A DNA stretch of 28,468 nucleotides from Dehalococcoidales bacterium (GCA_016844285.1 JAENIS010000008.1:1-28468); one strand, 5' to 3'; shown: positions 17,178-24,496, numbered from the stretch's first letter. Notes: generated by a model not told the origin, from the letters alone. Numbers and translations: made by a program.

Positions 17178-17792
17178 GTGGCAAGATATCTCGAATCAGT
17201 TTGCAAACGATGTTTCCGTTGTAGTGATAAGTTAATGCTCAAAGGCAGCCGTTGCCTCTCGCCGAAGTGCGCCATCGACAGACGAAGAAGAAATACCGGC
17301 CGGCGGCGCCGAATCTCCGACCGCGGCCTGCAATTGATTGAGAAGCAGAAAGCCCGTTTCACCTATGGCATGATGGAACAACAGTTCCGGCGGTTTTTTG
17401 GGCAAGCGCAGAGGCAGCCAGGTATCACCGGAGAAAACCTGATGGTGTTACTGGAGAGGCGGCTTGACAGTATTGTCTATCGTCTGGGATTAGCGGACTC
17501 CCGTTCTCAAGCTCGGCAGCTAGTTCAACACGGGCATATCGTCCTTAACGGGCAGAAGACTGATATTCCCTCCTGTCTGGTTAAGGAAGGTGATACCATC
17601 AGTTGGAGGGAGAGTACTACCAAGACTGAGTATTATAAACAACTGGTGGAGAGCATCAAAGGAAAGTCAGTGGCGGGTTGGTTAAGCCTGGATAGAGAAA
17701 AGATTGTTGGGAAAGTTCTATATCTGCCCACGCCTGATGAGATTGGTGCCAAGTTTAACTCAAAGACTATAGTTGAGTATTACTCCCGATAA
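17178..17792 (+). CDS. rpsD: 30S ribosomal protein S4, zinc-binding form
   Basis: S4 is an assembly initiator at the 16S five-way junction and shapes the mRNA entry site; in E. coli it represses the alpha operon. The N-terminal zinc knuckle has Cys9, Cys12, Cys26 and Cys31, as in Thermus and Geobacillus S4 (Cys15 is extra). The S4 RNA-binding domain follows: ERRLDSIVYRLGLADSRSQA and LVQHGHIVLNGQKTDIPS. The length is 204 residues. The start is GTG 17178, nine bases after rpsK. Its stop overlaps the strong rpoA ribosome binding site. Confidence 0.98.
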   Translation: MARYLESVCKRCFRCSDKLMLKGSRCLSPKCAIDRRRRNTGRRRRISDRGLQLIEKQKARFTYGMMEQQFRRFFGQAQRQPGITGENLMVLLERRLDSIVYRLGLADSRSQARQLVQHGHIVLNGQKTDIPSCLVKEGDTISWRESTTKTEYYKQLVESIKGKSVAGWLSLDREKIVGKVLYLPTPDEIGAKFNSKTIVEYYSR

Positions 17793-17804
17793 GGAGGTAA
17801 CATT

Positions 17805-18821
17805 TTGTCTCATCTGGTAGTAGCCAAGATTCAATGTGTCGAAAGTAGAGATAACTTTGGCCGTTTTGTCATCGAACCGCTGGAAAAAGGGTTTGGTGTT
17901 ACGCTGGGGAATGCGCTGCGGCGGGTGTTGCTGGCTCATCTGCAGGGAGCGGCCGTCACCCGGATTAAAATTGAGGGCACGCAACATGAGTTCTCGACCA
18001 TTCCTCATGTCAAGGAGGATGTCATTGAGCTTCTACTCAATATTAAGGCAATAAGAATAAAACCTGTTGCCGGACGGCCGGGTAAGCTGATTTTGGACGT
18101 AACCGGGGAGGGGCCAATCACGGCGGCTGATATTAAGCCATCGGTTGAATTTGAAATCGCCAACCCTGGGCTCTATCTGGCGACGCTGGATTCACCGGAA
18201 GCCAAACTTTATGCTGAGCTTGATGTTGAACTGGCCACAGGCTATAAAGAGGCTGAATCGAGCACTAACCTGCCGATAGGCGTCATCCCGGTGGATGCTA
18301 TCTTTACGCCGGCGCGCCAGGTTAATTATACCGTTGAGCCAATTCATGTTGGCCAGGAGACCAGTCGTGAACGGCTCAACCTGGAGATATGGACGGACAG
18401 TACGGTATCTCCGGCCGATGCCGTCAGCCGTAGTGCTGAAATCCTGAAGGAGCAGCTATCGCCTTTTGCCTTATATAGCGGGGTCTCTCCCGTGGAGGAA
18501 AAGGTGGCCAGCCGCCTGCCTATCCCGGAAGAGAAATTCAATATGCCGATGGAAGAATTGAATTTATCGGCTCGTACGCTGAATTGTTTACGGCGTGGCG
18601 GTATCGGCACCGTGGGTGAGGTCATCACCAAGGGTGAGAAAGAGCTGCTTAATCTACGTAATTTTGGACAGAGGTCTCTGGAGGAGCTTGAGGAACGCCT
18701 TAACGGGCTGGGACTCTCTCTCCATCCTGAGGGCAAAGAAGGTGAGGCGGAGAAACCCATCGAGCCGGAAGAAGTGCCCATCGGGCAACAGGCGGCAGGT
18801 GAAACTGGCGACACGCCATAA
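17805..18821 (+). CDS. rpoA: DNA-directed RNA polymerase alpha subunit
   Basis: Alpha dimerises to start polymerase assembly and contacts activators and UP elements. The N-terminal domain (1 to about 230) has GRFVIEPLEKGFGVTLGNAL and LRRVLL for dimerisation. The C-terminal domain (about 245-305) carries LNLSARTLNCLRRGGIGTV, with Arg257 at the position of DNA-contacting E. coli Arg265, and NLRNFGQRSLEELEERL. A Glu/Pro-rich tail of about 30 residues follows, giving 338 residues. The start is TTG 17805, four bases after AAGGAGGTAA (17791-17800), an almost perfect site that may offset the weaker start codon. Confidence 0.98.
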   Translation: MSHLVVAKIQCVESRDNFGRFVIEPLEKGFGVTLGNALRRVLLAHLQGAAVTRIKIEGTQHEFSTIPHVKEDVIELLLNIKAIRIKPVAGRPGKLILDVTGEGPITAADIKPSVEFEIANPGLYLATLDSPEAKLYAELDVELATGYKEAESSTNLPIGVIPVDAIFTPARQVNYTVEPIHVGQETSRERLNLEIWTDSTVSPADAVSRSAEILKEQLSPFALYSGVSPVEEKVASRLPIPEEKFNMPMEELNLSARTLNCLRRGGIGTVGEVITKGEKELLNLRNFGQRSLEELEERLNGLGLSLHPEGKEGEAEKPIEPEEVPIGQQAAGETGDTP

Positions 18822-18849
18822 TCTGGTTACTTACTGAGGGGGGAGCGAG

Positions 18850-19212
18850 ATGACTCGTCGAATTGCACTTAGAACAACTGGTAAGGGCTTCAGTTTTAAA
18901 AGGGCGATGTACCGTAACCTGGTAACTGACCTTTTGGGTTACGAAAAGATTATCACCACTGAGGCCAAAGGCAAGCAAATCAGTGGCCTGGCGGAAAAAA
19001 TGATAACACTGGGTAAGGCGGGTGACCTCCATGCCCGTCGTCAGGCATTATCCTTTCTTTTTGATAAAACGGTCGCCGACAAGGTGTTTAGCGAGCTGGC
19101 CCAAAGGTATGCTCAGACCAATGGCGGTTATACCCGCATCACGAAACTGGGACGCCGGCGCGGGGATGGGGCACCGACGGTTCAAGTGGAGCTGGTGAAG
19201 CAAGAGAGCTAA
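18850..19212 (+). CDS. rplQ: 50S ribosomal protein L17
   Basis: L17 binds near the tunnel exit on the solvent face of the 50S subunit. The 120 residues show the beginning of the family (GKGFSFKRAMYRNLVTDLLG, with Lys-Gly-Phe in place of the common RKLGR pattern), ITTEAKGKQISGLAEKMI, and the ending NGGYTRITKLGRRRGDGAPT. A G-rich site (GGGGGGAGCGAG) precedes ATG 18850. It closes the alpha-type block; 49 bases separate it from truA. Confidence 0.97.
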   Translation: MTRRIALRTTGKGFSFKRAMYRNLVTDLLGYEKIITTEAKGKQISGLAEKMITLGKAGDLHARRQALSFLFDKTVADKVFSELAQRYAQTNGGYTRITKLGRRRGDGAPTVQVELVKQES

Positions 19213-19214
19213 AA

Positions 19215-19233
19215 AACGGCACTCTTTGCCGTT
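19215..19233 (+). promoter_or_regulatory. Short hairpin after rplQ
   Basis: AACGGCA (19215-19221) and TGCCGTT (19227-19233) can pair around CTCTT. No T-run follows, so it is at most a weak attenuator or an mRNA end-protecting element between rplQ and truA. Confidence 0.35.
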
Positions 19234-19261
19234 GCCTGCTTTGAGGATGTTGGAGGAATAG

Positions 19262-20077
19262 TTGGTACTTACTGAAACGAACCTGGAGGTAAAGCCACTG
19301 CCAGGTGTAGCCACGACGACCAAGGTGGTGCTAACCCTGGAATATGATGGCACGCGCTATCATGGCTTTCAGTGGCAAGCCGGTCCACCCACGATTCAAG
19401 AAGAAGTGGAAAGGGCAATTGAGAAGCTTACCGGTGAAAATCTAAGGCTGATGGCAGCCAGCCGGACTGATGCCGGAGTGCATGCCCGGGAACAGGTCAT
19501 CAGCTTTCGGACTGAGTGCTCCCACTCTCTGGCGACCTTTATCAGCGGGTTGAACTACTATCTACCGGATGATATTGCCGTGAAGACCGCCCACCGGGTG
19601 AGAGATTCCTTCAGTGTCCGGAGTGGTGCCATTAGCCGTGAGTACAACTACTATATCTGGAATAGCTCGGTACGGTCTCCATTGCAGGCCGGTTTTAGCT
19701 ACCTTGTTGATGGCCATTTGAATATTGATACCATGAATCAGGCGTGCCAGGCTCTTCTTGGTGAGCATGACTTTGCCTCTTTTACCAGCGGCATCGGTGC
19801 CGACGTCAAGAAGACAGTGCGCCGGGTGTACCGGGCGGAAGTGAGCCGGGATGGGAATCTGGTTATTTTCAACATGGCGGCCAGCTCTTTCCTGGCTCAT
19901 CAGGTACGCAACACGGTGGGATTGCTGATTAGAATTGGACAGGGCAAGATGACTATTGCCGAGCTTTCTAGTATAATTAGTGCCAGAAAGCACGGCATGG
20001 CGGGCCCGACGGCTCCGGCCTGCGGGCTATGTCTCATGCGGGTAAATTATCCCCGTCCTTTTGAGGAAGAAAGATGA
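19262..20077 (+). CDS. truA: tRNA pseudouridine synthase A
   Basis: TruA isomerises uridines 38-40 of the tRNA anticodon arm. The catalytic aspartate is Asp70 in [10 protein letters not shown] (66-75). Other family blocks are [16 protein letters not shown] (24-39), the C-terminal [16 protein letters not shown], and the length of 271 residues. The start is TTG 19262, five bases after GGAGG (19252-19256); it adds about 20 residues before the usual beginning of the family, so a later start is possible but lacks a ribosome binding site. ATGA joins it to rplM (4-base overlap). Confidence 0.96.
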   Translation: MVLTETNLEVKPLPGVATTTKVVLTLEYDGTRYHGFQWQAGPPTIQEEVERAIEKLTGENLRLMAASRTDAGVHAREQVISFRTECSHSLATFISGLNYYLPDDIAVKTAHRVRDSFSVRSGAISREYNYYIWNSSVRSPLQAGFSYLVDGHLNIDTMNQACQALLGEHDFASFTSGIGADVKKTVRRVYRAEVSRDGNLVIFNMAASSFLAHQVRNTVGLLIRIGQGKMTIAELSSIISARKHGMAGPTAPACGLCLMRVNYPRPFEEER

Positions 20078-20529
20078 TAAAAACCTATAGCACGAAAGCC
20101 TCTGATATTAAACGGGAGTGGCATCTTATTGATGCTTCGGATAAAGTTTTAGGCAGATTAGCCACTCAGATAGCGACCTTGCTGATGGGTAAGCATAAGC
20201 CTATCTTTGCCCGCAATATGGATACCGGCGACTTTGTGGTTGTTATCAATGCGGAGAAGGTTGTTGTTACCGGAGATAAGGCGAAACAGAAACTCTACTA
20301 CCGGCACTCCGGCTATCCGGGAGGGCTGAAGAGCATTAGCCTGGAGAAAATGCTTCAGACTCATCCTACTGGCGTCATCGAGCATGCCGTCAAAGGCATG
20401 TTACCGCAAAATCGGCTGAGAGCGACGATGATGAAAAGGCTGAAGCTCTATGCTGGTGAGGCTCAACCTCACCAATCTCAGATAAAAGCCAGCCTGGTCA
20501 AGCCGGTAGAGAAAGAGGTTCCAGCTTAA
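20074..20529 (+). CDS. rplM: 50S ribosomal protein L13
   Basis: L13 is an early 50S assembly protein. The 151 residues include [40 protein letters not shown] and the [13 protein letters not shown] block, plus [19 protein letters not shown] near the end. The ATG lies inside the truA stop (ATGATAA). Pairing with rpsI downstream is the normal arrangement; truA immediately upstream is also common in Gram-positive bacteria. Confidence 0.98.
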   Translation: MIKTYSTKASDIKREWHLIDASDKVLGRLATQIATLLMGKHKPIFARNMDTGDFVVVINAEKVVVTGDKAKQKLYYRHSGYPGGLKSISLEKMLQTHPTGVIEHAVKGMLPQNRLRATMMKRLKLYAGEAQPHQSQIKASLVKPVEKEVPA

Positions 20530-20553
20530 CCTTTGGTCATAAAAGGGGGTTCT

Positions 20554-20949
20554 TTGGAAAAGCAAACTTACGTACAGAAGACAGGCAGGCGCAAGACCGC
20601 CGTCGCCCAGGTGAGGCTGATTCCCGGTGATGGCGCTATCATCGTCAATGGTGCTCCTTACGAGCAGGTGTTCCCACGCCTGGCGCACCGTGAAGCAATA
20701 TTGAAGCCCTTTGTCATCACTGAAACTATGGGCAAGTATAATGTGACGGTCAAGGTAAATGGTGGTGGCATATCCGGGCAAGCCACGGCTATCTCCCATG
20801 GTCTTTCTCGTGCCTTGGTCGAGACGGAGGAAAGCCTTAAACCAGCCCTGCGCCAGAACGGCTTGCTCACTCGAGACTCGCGGGCTAAAGAGAGAAAGAA
20901 GGTTGGCCTGAAGCGCGCCCGTAAGGCGGCTCAATCACCAAAGAGGTAA
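20554..20949 (+). CDS. rpsI: 30S ribosomal protein S9
   Basis: S9 reaches P-site tRNA with its basic C-terminal tail. TTG 20554 gives 131 residues beginning MEKQTYVQKTGRRKTAVAQV, close to the family length of 130, and is preceded by GGGGG (20545-20549). An earlier TTG (20533) has no ribosome binding site. VNGGGISGQATAISHGLSRA and the end KKVGLKRARKAAQSPKR, with the conserved terminal Arg, are intact. It is the last gene of the long run; a terminator follows. Confidence 0.97.
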   Translation: MEKQTYVQKTGRRKTAVAQVRLIPGDGAIIVNGAPYEQVFPRLAHREAILKPFVITETMGKYNVTVKVNGGGISGQATAISHGLSRALVETEESLKPALRQNGLLTRDSRAKERKKVGLKRARKAAQSPKR

Positions 20950-20982
20950 AGTTTAGGCTAATTTGCAAATCTCACCCCCTTT

Positions 20983-21013
20983 ATCCCCCTCTCCTTGTCA
21001 GGGAGAGGGGGAT
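20983..21013 (+). repeat. 12-bp GC-rich palindrome after rpsI
   Basis: ATCCCCCTCTCC (20983-20994) and GGAGAGGGGGAT (21002-21013) pair perfectly around TTGTCAG. It lies immediately upstream of a second, T-tailed hairpin (21022-21055) built from similar sequence. It may be a dispersed palindromic repeat rather than a functional terminator on its own. Confidence 0.7.
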
Positions 21014-21021
21014 TAGAGTTT

Positions 21022-21055
21022 TAGAGAGGGGGCTTCGCCCCCTCTCTATATTTTT
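21022..21055 (+). terminator. Intrinsic terminator of the ribosomal gene run
   Basis: TAGAGAGGGGGC (21022-21033) and GCCCCCTCTCTA (21037-21048) form a perfect 12-bp stem with a three-base loop TTC, followed by TATTTTT (21049-21055). It stands 72 bases after the rpsI stop and before the next promoter candidate. It is the only clear stem-plus-T-run terminator seen in the window. Confidence 0.8.
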
Positions 21056-21130
21056 GCCCCTTTTGTTGCCAAGGGAAGGGGGTCAGTGGGACAGGTTACG
21101 GAGTATGAAGTTCTTCTCCGAAAATGGTAT

Positions 21131-21136
21131 TATAAT
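21131..21136 (+). promoter_or_regulatory. Candidate -10 box for the trmO group
   Basis: A perfect TATAAT lies 21 bases before the chosen trmO start and after the terminator. No good -35 box is found at 16-18 bases upstream (the region reads GAAGTTC). It implies a short leader of about 14 bases. Support comes from position and the -10 match only. Confidence 0.45.
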
Positions 21137-21156
21137 ATCAGCCCGCAGGTGTGAGA

Positions 21157-21609
21157 ATGACCAGGGAATTGCCCGAAATGGTCTTGAAACCAATCGGTTT
21201 TGTCCGCAATGCGGTTAAGGAACCGGGTAGGCGAGAGTGGGCAGAAATCGTTTCTGAGATAGTGATTGATAGTCATCTCACCGAAGCGCTCGATGGACTG
21301 GAGGGGTTCTCTCACCTTATTGTTCTTTGCTGGATGCACCGGGTCACCGATGCTGAAATGCCACTCAAGGTTCACCCCGGACGGCGGCCGGAAGCACCTC
21401 TCGTCGGGCTTTTCGCCAGCCGTTCACCGAATCGGCCGAATCGATTGGCCAAAGCGACGGTCAGGTTACTTGAGCTCCGAGATAATATCTTAAAAGTTCA
21501 GGGTCTTGATGCCATTGACGGCACACCGGTGATAGATATCAAGCCATTTATTCCGGGATATGACAGCGTGGCTGAGGCTAGAGTCCCCCAGTGGATAACA
21601 CATCGGTAG
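21157..21609 (+). CDS. trmO: tRNA (adenine-N6)-methyltransferase TrmO/TsaA-like
   Basis: TrmO methylates t6A at position 37 of threonine tRNAs in E. coli using S-adenosylmethionine; this gene belongs to the same beta-barrel family (YaeB/TsaA). Visible marks are LKPIGFVRN (10-18), the signature FASRSPNRPNRLAKATV (86-102), and DGTPVIDIKPFIPGYDS (121-137). ATG 21157 gives 150 residues and has AGGTG five bases upstream. GTG 21151 and ATG 21178 are alternatives. It lacks the C-terminal extension of the 235-residue E. coli protein, as is usual for the short family form. It overlaps the next gene by 19 bases. Confidence 0.88.
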   Translation: MTRELPEMVLKPIGFVRNAVKEPGRREWAEIVSEIVIDSHLTEALDGLEGFSHLIVLCWMHRVTDAEMPLKVHPGRRPEAPLVGLFASRSPNRPNRLAKATVRLLELRDNILKVQGLDAIDGTPVIDIKPFIPGYDSVAEARVPQWITHR

Positions 21610-22262
21610 CTGAAAAGCTGCAGGATATTTATCACCGCCTGATGGTGTGCTACGGCCATCAGCAGTGGTGGCCGGCTGAATCGCCATTCGAGGTGATGGT
21701 CGGCGCCATACTCACCCAATCCGCCGCCTGGCGGAATGTGGAGAAGGCGATTGCCAATCTCAAATCTGCCGGGGCGCTGACGCCGGGAGCGCTACGCCAG
21801 TTGAGCCTGTCAGAACTGGCGGCTCTTGTCCACCCCTGTGGCTATTATAATGCCAAGGCACGCAAGCTCAAATCCCTGGTTGACTGGCTGGGAGAAAGTT
21901 ATAGCGACGACCTTGGCCGGCTCTTTGCCGGGGATATTGCCCAGCTTCGCCGGGAGCTTCTTGCCGTCCATGGTATCGGGCCGGAGACCGCCGATTCGAT
22001 AATACTCTATGCGGCCAATAAGCCGAGTTTTGTTATCGACGCTTATACGCGGCGTATCATTGAACGTATCGGTCTGGCGCCGGATGGTGATAGCTATGCT
22101 GCCTATCAGTTTCTCTTTATGAACAATCTGCCGGCGGATACCGGGCTATTCAATGAATATCATGCCCTGCTTGTCCGCCTCGGTAAGGATGTTTGCCGTA
22201 AACAGCCTCTTTGCCGTCAATGTTGCCTCGCTGGTCTTTGCCAGTTTATGCTGGATGGTTGA
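21591..22262 (+). CDS. HhH-GPD DNA glycosylase, endonuclease III-related (MagIII-like)
   Basis: This base-excision-type glycosylase has an early SPFEVMVGAILTQSAAWRNV helix (31-50), a helix-hairpin-helix at LLAVHGIGPETADSI (123-137), and catalytic Asp150 in FVIDAYTRR. The residue where endonuclease III has its lyase lysine is Glu132, so strand cleavage is unlikely and a single-function glycosylase is expected, as in 3-methyladenine glycosylase MagIII. Cysteines 202, 208, 211 and 217 (spacing 5-2-5) fit a [4Fe-4S] cluster, with an additional Cys212. The start is GTG 21591 inside trmO with only a weak ribosome binding site. The substrate cannot be told from sequence. Confidence 0.85.
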   Translation: MDNTSVAEKLQDIYHRLMVCYGHQQWWPAESPFEVMVGAILTQSAAWRNVEKAIANLKSAGALTPGALRQLSLSELAALVHPCGYYNAKARKLKSLVDWLGESYSDDLGRLFAGDIAQLRRELLAVHGIGPETADSIILYAANKPSFVIDAYTRRIIERIGLAPDGDSYAAYQFLFMNNLPADTGLFNEYHALLVRLGKDVCRKQPLCRQCCLAGLCQFMLDG

Positions 22263-22294
22263 CAGAATGGCTCGTATTGTCTATAGTAATACCA

Positions 22295-22816
22295 ATGCTG
22301 ATTGGATTGCTTTCCGATACTCATGTTCCTGACCACGCCAAGGGGTTACCGGACCGGCTAAGAGAGGTATTTCACGGCGTTGACCTGATATTGCACGCCG
22401 GGGATATCTATATTCCCAGGGTTCTTAATGACCTGGAAACTATCGCCCCGGTAAAGGCGGCGTGGGGTGATGATGACCTGATGTCAGATTTGGGGACTGA
22501 CCCGCGGATGGTGAAGGAACGCACTCTGCAACTCGATGGTATTACCCTTTGGCTTACCCACGTGAGGCCACCCTACTCGGTGCTTACTCCGAGGGAAACG
22601 TCCTCTGCGGTAAAGCTTAATTACGAAGGCCCTAAAGACCTGCCGAATGTGGTTGTCTATGGTCATACTCACAAATCCAATATGGAGTACTATAACGATA
22701 TTCTTTTCGTCAACCCGGGTAGTGCCACCTTCCCCAACTATGTGGCTAAGCCGGGCAGTGTCGCCCTGCTCACGATTGACTCGGGCAAAGCGGAGGCACG
22801 TATTATCCAGCTCTAA
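22295..22816 (+). CDS. Calcineurin-like metallophosphoesterase, YfcE/MJ0936 type
   Basis: This is a small soluble phosphodiesterase of 173 residues. Metal-binding positions seen are Asp8 and His10 (SDTH), Asp37 (GD), His89 (LTH), and His124 and His126 (YGHTH). The usual Asn of the GNxD motif is Asp59 (GDDD, 58-61), an uncommon replacement at a metal ligand. The chosen start ATG 22295 begins MLIGLLSDTH, normal for the family. No ribosome binding site is visible, and the frame is open upstream to 22211, inside the glycosylase gene, without family character. The physiological substrate is unknown. Confidence 0.85.
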   Translation: MLIGLLSDTHVPDHAKGLPDRLREVFHGVDLILHAGDIYIPRVLNDLETIAPVKAAWGDDDLMSDLGTDPRMVKERTLQLDGITLWLTHVRPPYSVLTPRETSSAVKLNYEGPKDLPNVVVYGHTHKSNMEYYNDILFVNPGSATFPNYVAKPGSVALLTIDSGKAEARIIQL

Positions 22817-22891
22817 AGAGCGCGATGCCTGAAACGAGCCTGAATATCCTTCGGAAGTTGTGCGGTTGGTGCCAAGAGAAGAACTAAGTTT

Positions 22892-23632
22892 ATGGACTAC
22901 TCGACTATCATCTATAGTCATAACGAGCACATTGCCGATATAACCCTCAACCGACCTGAGGTAGATAATGTCATCAGCGCAGAGTTGGCCCTGGAGCTGG
23001 CCGAAGTTTGCCAGAGAATCAACCAGGATGATAATATTTATGTTGTCGTCATTACTGGAGCCGGAGATAAGGCTTTCTGCGCCGGTAGTGAGGCTGGGCT
23101 TTTAGCATCCTCTGTGGCCACAGTGGTCGCTGGTATCGACCGTCCGGTTATCGCTGCCATCAATGGCGATGCCCTGGGGCAGGGGCTGGAGTTGGCTTTA
23201 AGCTGTGATATCAGAATTGCCGCTGTGCAGGCACGGTTGGGGTTACCACAGGTGGCTTCCGGGCTTATCCCCGGGGATGGCGGAACACAACGGTTGCCCC
23301 GCATCGTGGGGAAGGGTAAAGCTCTGGAGCTAATTCTTACCGCGCAAATCATTAGCGCTGAAGAGGCACGGGAAATGGGGCTGGTCAGTAAAGTAGTGCC
23401 CCGGCAAAATCTGCTGGCCGAAGCCGAGGCTCTGGCCGGAATGATTGCCAGCAAAGCACCCATTGCCCTGAGATATAGCAAAGAAGCCGTCAACAAGGGT
23501 ATGGATTTGACCTTGGAGCAGGGTCTTCATCTTGAAGCCGACCTCTATTTTCTGCTGCACACTACCGCCGATAGGACAGAAGGTATTAGAGCCTTCCTTG
23601 AGAAAAAGCCACCGCACTTTAAGCAGCAATAG
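22892..23632 (+). CDS. Enoyl-CoA hydratase/isomerase family protein, catalytic site incomplete
   Basis: This is a crotonase-fold protein of 246 residues. The oxyanion-hole segments are AFCAG (61-65) and ALGQG (94-98), and the family signature runs on through LELALSCDIRIA. Compared with rat enoyl-CoA hydratase, Glu144 corresponds to Glu100 here, but the position of Glu164 is Gln120 (GLPQVASG). The segment between the two oxyanion elements is 14 residues shorter than in the neighbour at 23750. It should bind CoA thioesters but may act as an isomerase, hydrolase or other crotonase rather than a standard hydratase. The ribosome binding site is weak. Confidence 0.88.
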   Translation: MDYSTIIYSHNEHIADITLNRPEVDNVISAELALELAEVCQRINQDDNIYVVVITGAGDKAFCAGSEAGLLASSVATVVAGIDRPVIAAINGDALGQGLELALSCDIRIAAVQARLGLPQVASGLIPGDGGTQRLPRIVGKGKALELILTAQIISAEEAREMGLVSKVVPRQNLLAEAEALAGMIASKAPIALRYSKEAVNKGMDLTLEQGLHLEADLYFLLHTTADRTEGIRAFLEKKPPHFKQQ

Positions 23633-23661
23633 TTGATATTATTTCTCAATCTCACCGGGGT

Positions 23662-23690
23662 TCCCCTTCATGGTGTTAAGGTGAAGGGGA
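23662..23690 (+). repeat. 9-bp palindrome between the crotonase genes
   Basis: TCCCCTTCA (23662-23670) and TGAAGGGGA (23682-23690) pair around 11 bases. It sits in a 117-base spacer and begins with CTCACC like the palindrome after rpsI. No T-run follows. It may belong to the same family of dispersed GC-rich palindromes. Confidence 0.5.
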
Positions 23691-23749
23691 TAAGGGGATA
23701 GGGTTGATGAGAGAACAGAGGGAATTGAGTGTAATTTCGGTAAACAGGG

Positions 23750-24469
23750 ATGGCTAATTTAGGGGTAGTTATCTACGAAAAGCGGGATGATATCGCCTAT
23801 GTTACCCTGAACCGGCCCCATGCCCTGAATGCTTACAATATGCAGATGAGAGATGAGCTTTACCAGGTACTGGCGGTGATTGAGGATGACCCCGATGTAA
23901 GGGTAGCTATCTTTAAGGGGGCTGGCGATAGAGCCTTTTGTGCGGGGGCTGACCTGACCGAGTTTCTCACTGCGCCCTCTCCCGTCATTGCCCGGCAGGT
24001 ACGCTGGGAGCGGGATGTCTGGGGACGATTCCTAAATATCACCAAGCCGCTGATTGCTGCCCTGCATGGCTATGTTCTTGGCTCAGGCATCGAAATAGCC
24101 TTATGCTGTGATATCAGGATAGCTGCCGAGGATGCCCAGTTTGGTGTGCCCGAGGTGGGACTGGGCATAATTCCAGCCGCCGGTGGCAGCCAGACGCTAC
24201 CGCGGGTGGCCGGTAGAGCCAACGCCCTGGAGCTATTGCTCACCGGCCGATGGCTCAAGGCTGAGGAAGCCCGCCGGCTGAAGCTGGTGAACCAGGTAGT
24301 GCCTCGCCACGACCTGTTGCCGGCTGCTGAGAGACTGGCCAATAAAATCAAGGTTTATGACCCGATGGTGGTAAACTCCGCCAAGCAAGCGGTGACGCGG
24401 GGGCTGGACCTGACCCTGGAGCAAGGGCTTGAGCTTGAGGCTCAGCTTGGAGCACGTTTATCGCCTTAA
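23750..24469 (+). CDS. Enoyl-CoA hydratase/isomerase family protein
   Basis: This is a second crotonase of 239 residues. It has both catalytic glutamates of the hydratase type: Glu115 in GSGIEIALCC and Glu135 in GVPEVGLGI. The first oxyanion element is AFCAGADL (62-69), and AGGSQTLPRVAGR follows the active site. Expected reaction: addition of water to a trans-2-enoyl-CoA, or a related crotonase reaction. The N-terminus LGVVIYEKRDDIAYVTLNRP is typical. The ribosome binding site is poor, with AGGG directly touching ATG 23750. It is probably co-functional with the acyl-CoA synthetase 43 bases downstream. Confidence 0.92.
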   Translation: MANLGVVIYEKRDDIAYVTLNRPHALNAYNMQMRDELYQVLAVIEDDPDVRVAIFKGAGDRAFCAGADLTEFLTAPSPVIARQVRWERDVWGRFLNITKPLIAALHGYVLGSGIEIALCCDIRIAAEDAQFGVPEVGLGIIPAAGGSQTLPRVAGRANALELLLTGRWLKAEEARRLKLVNQVVPRHDLLPAAERLANKIKVYDPMVVNSAKQAVTRGLDLTLEQGLELEAQLGARLSP

Positions 24470-24481
24470 TGAGTGAATAAT

Positions 24482-24496
24482 TTTAGTTAAACTAAA
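24482..24496 (+). promoter_or_regulatory. AT-rich operator-like dyad before the acyl-CoA synthetase
   Basis: TTTAGTT (24482-24488) and AACTAAA (24490-24496) are mirror arms around a single A, forming a 15-base dyad that ends five bases before the ribosome binding site AAGGAGGT. A -10-like AATAAT (24476-24481) precedes it. The geometry suits a dimeric repressor, but no regulator gene is adjacent. Confidence 0.4.

Noticed and set aside
18344..18814. 156-residue antisense frame over rpoA
   Set aside because: Ser/Arg-rich shadow of a conserved gene with no start signal.
22211..22294. Upstream extension of the phosphoesterase with a hydrophobic stretch that might be read as a signal peptide
   Set aside because: The bases mostly code the cysteine cluster of the glycosylase in another frame; the conserved family start is at 22295.
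22484..22930. 148-residue antisense frame over the phosphoesterase
   Set aside because: Mirror of a real gene; no family character or ribosome binding site.
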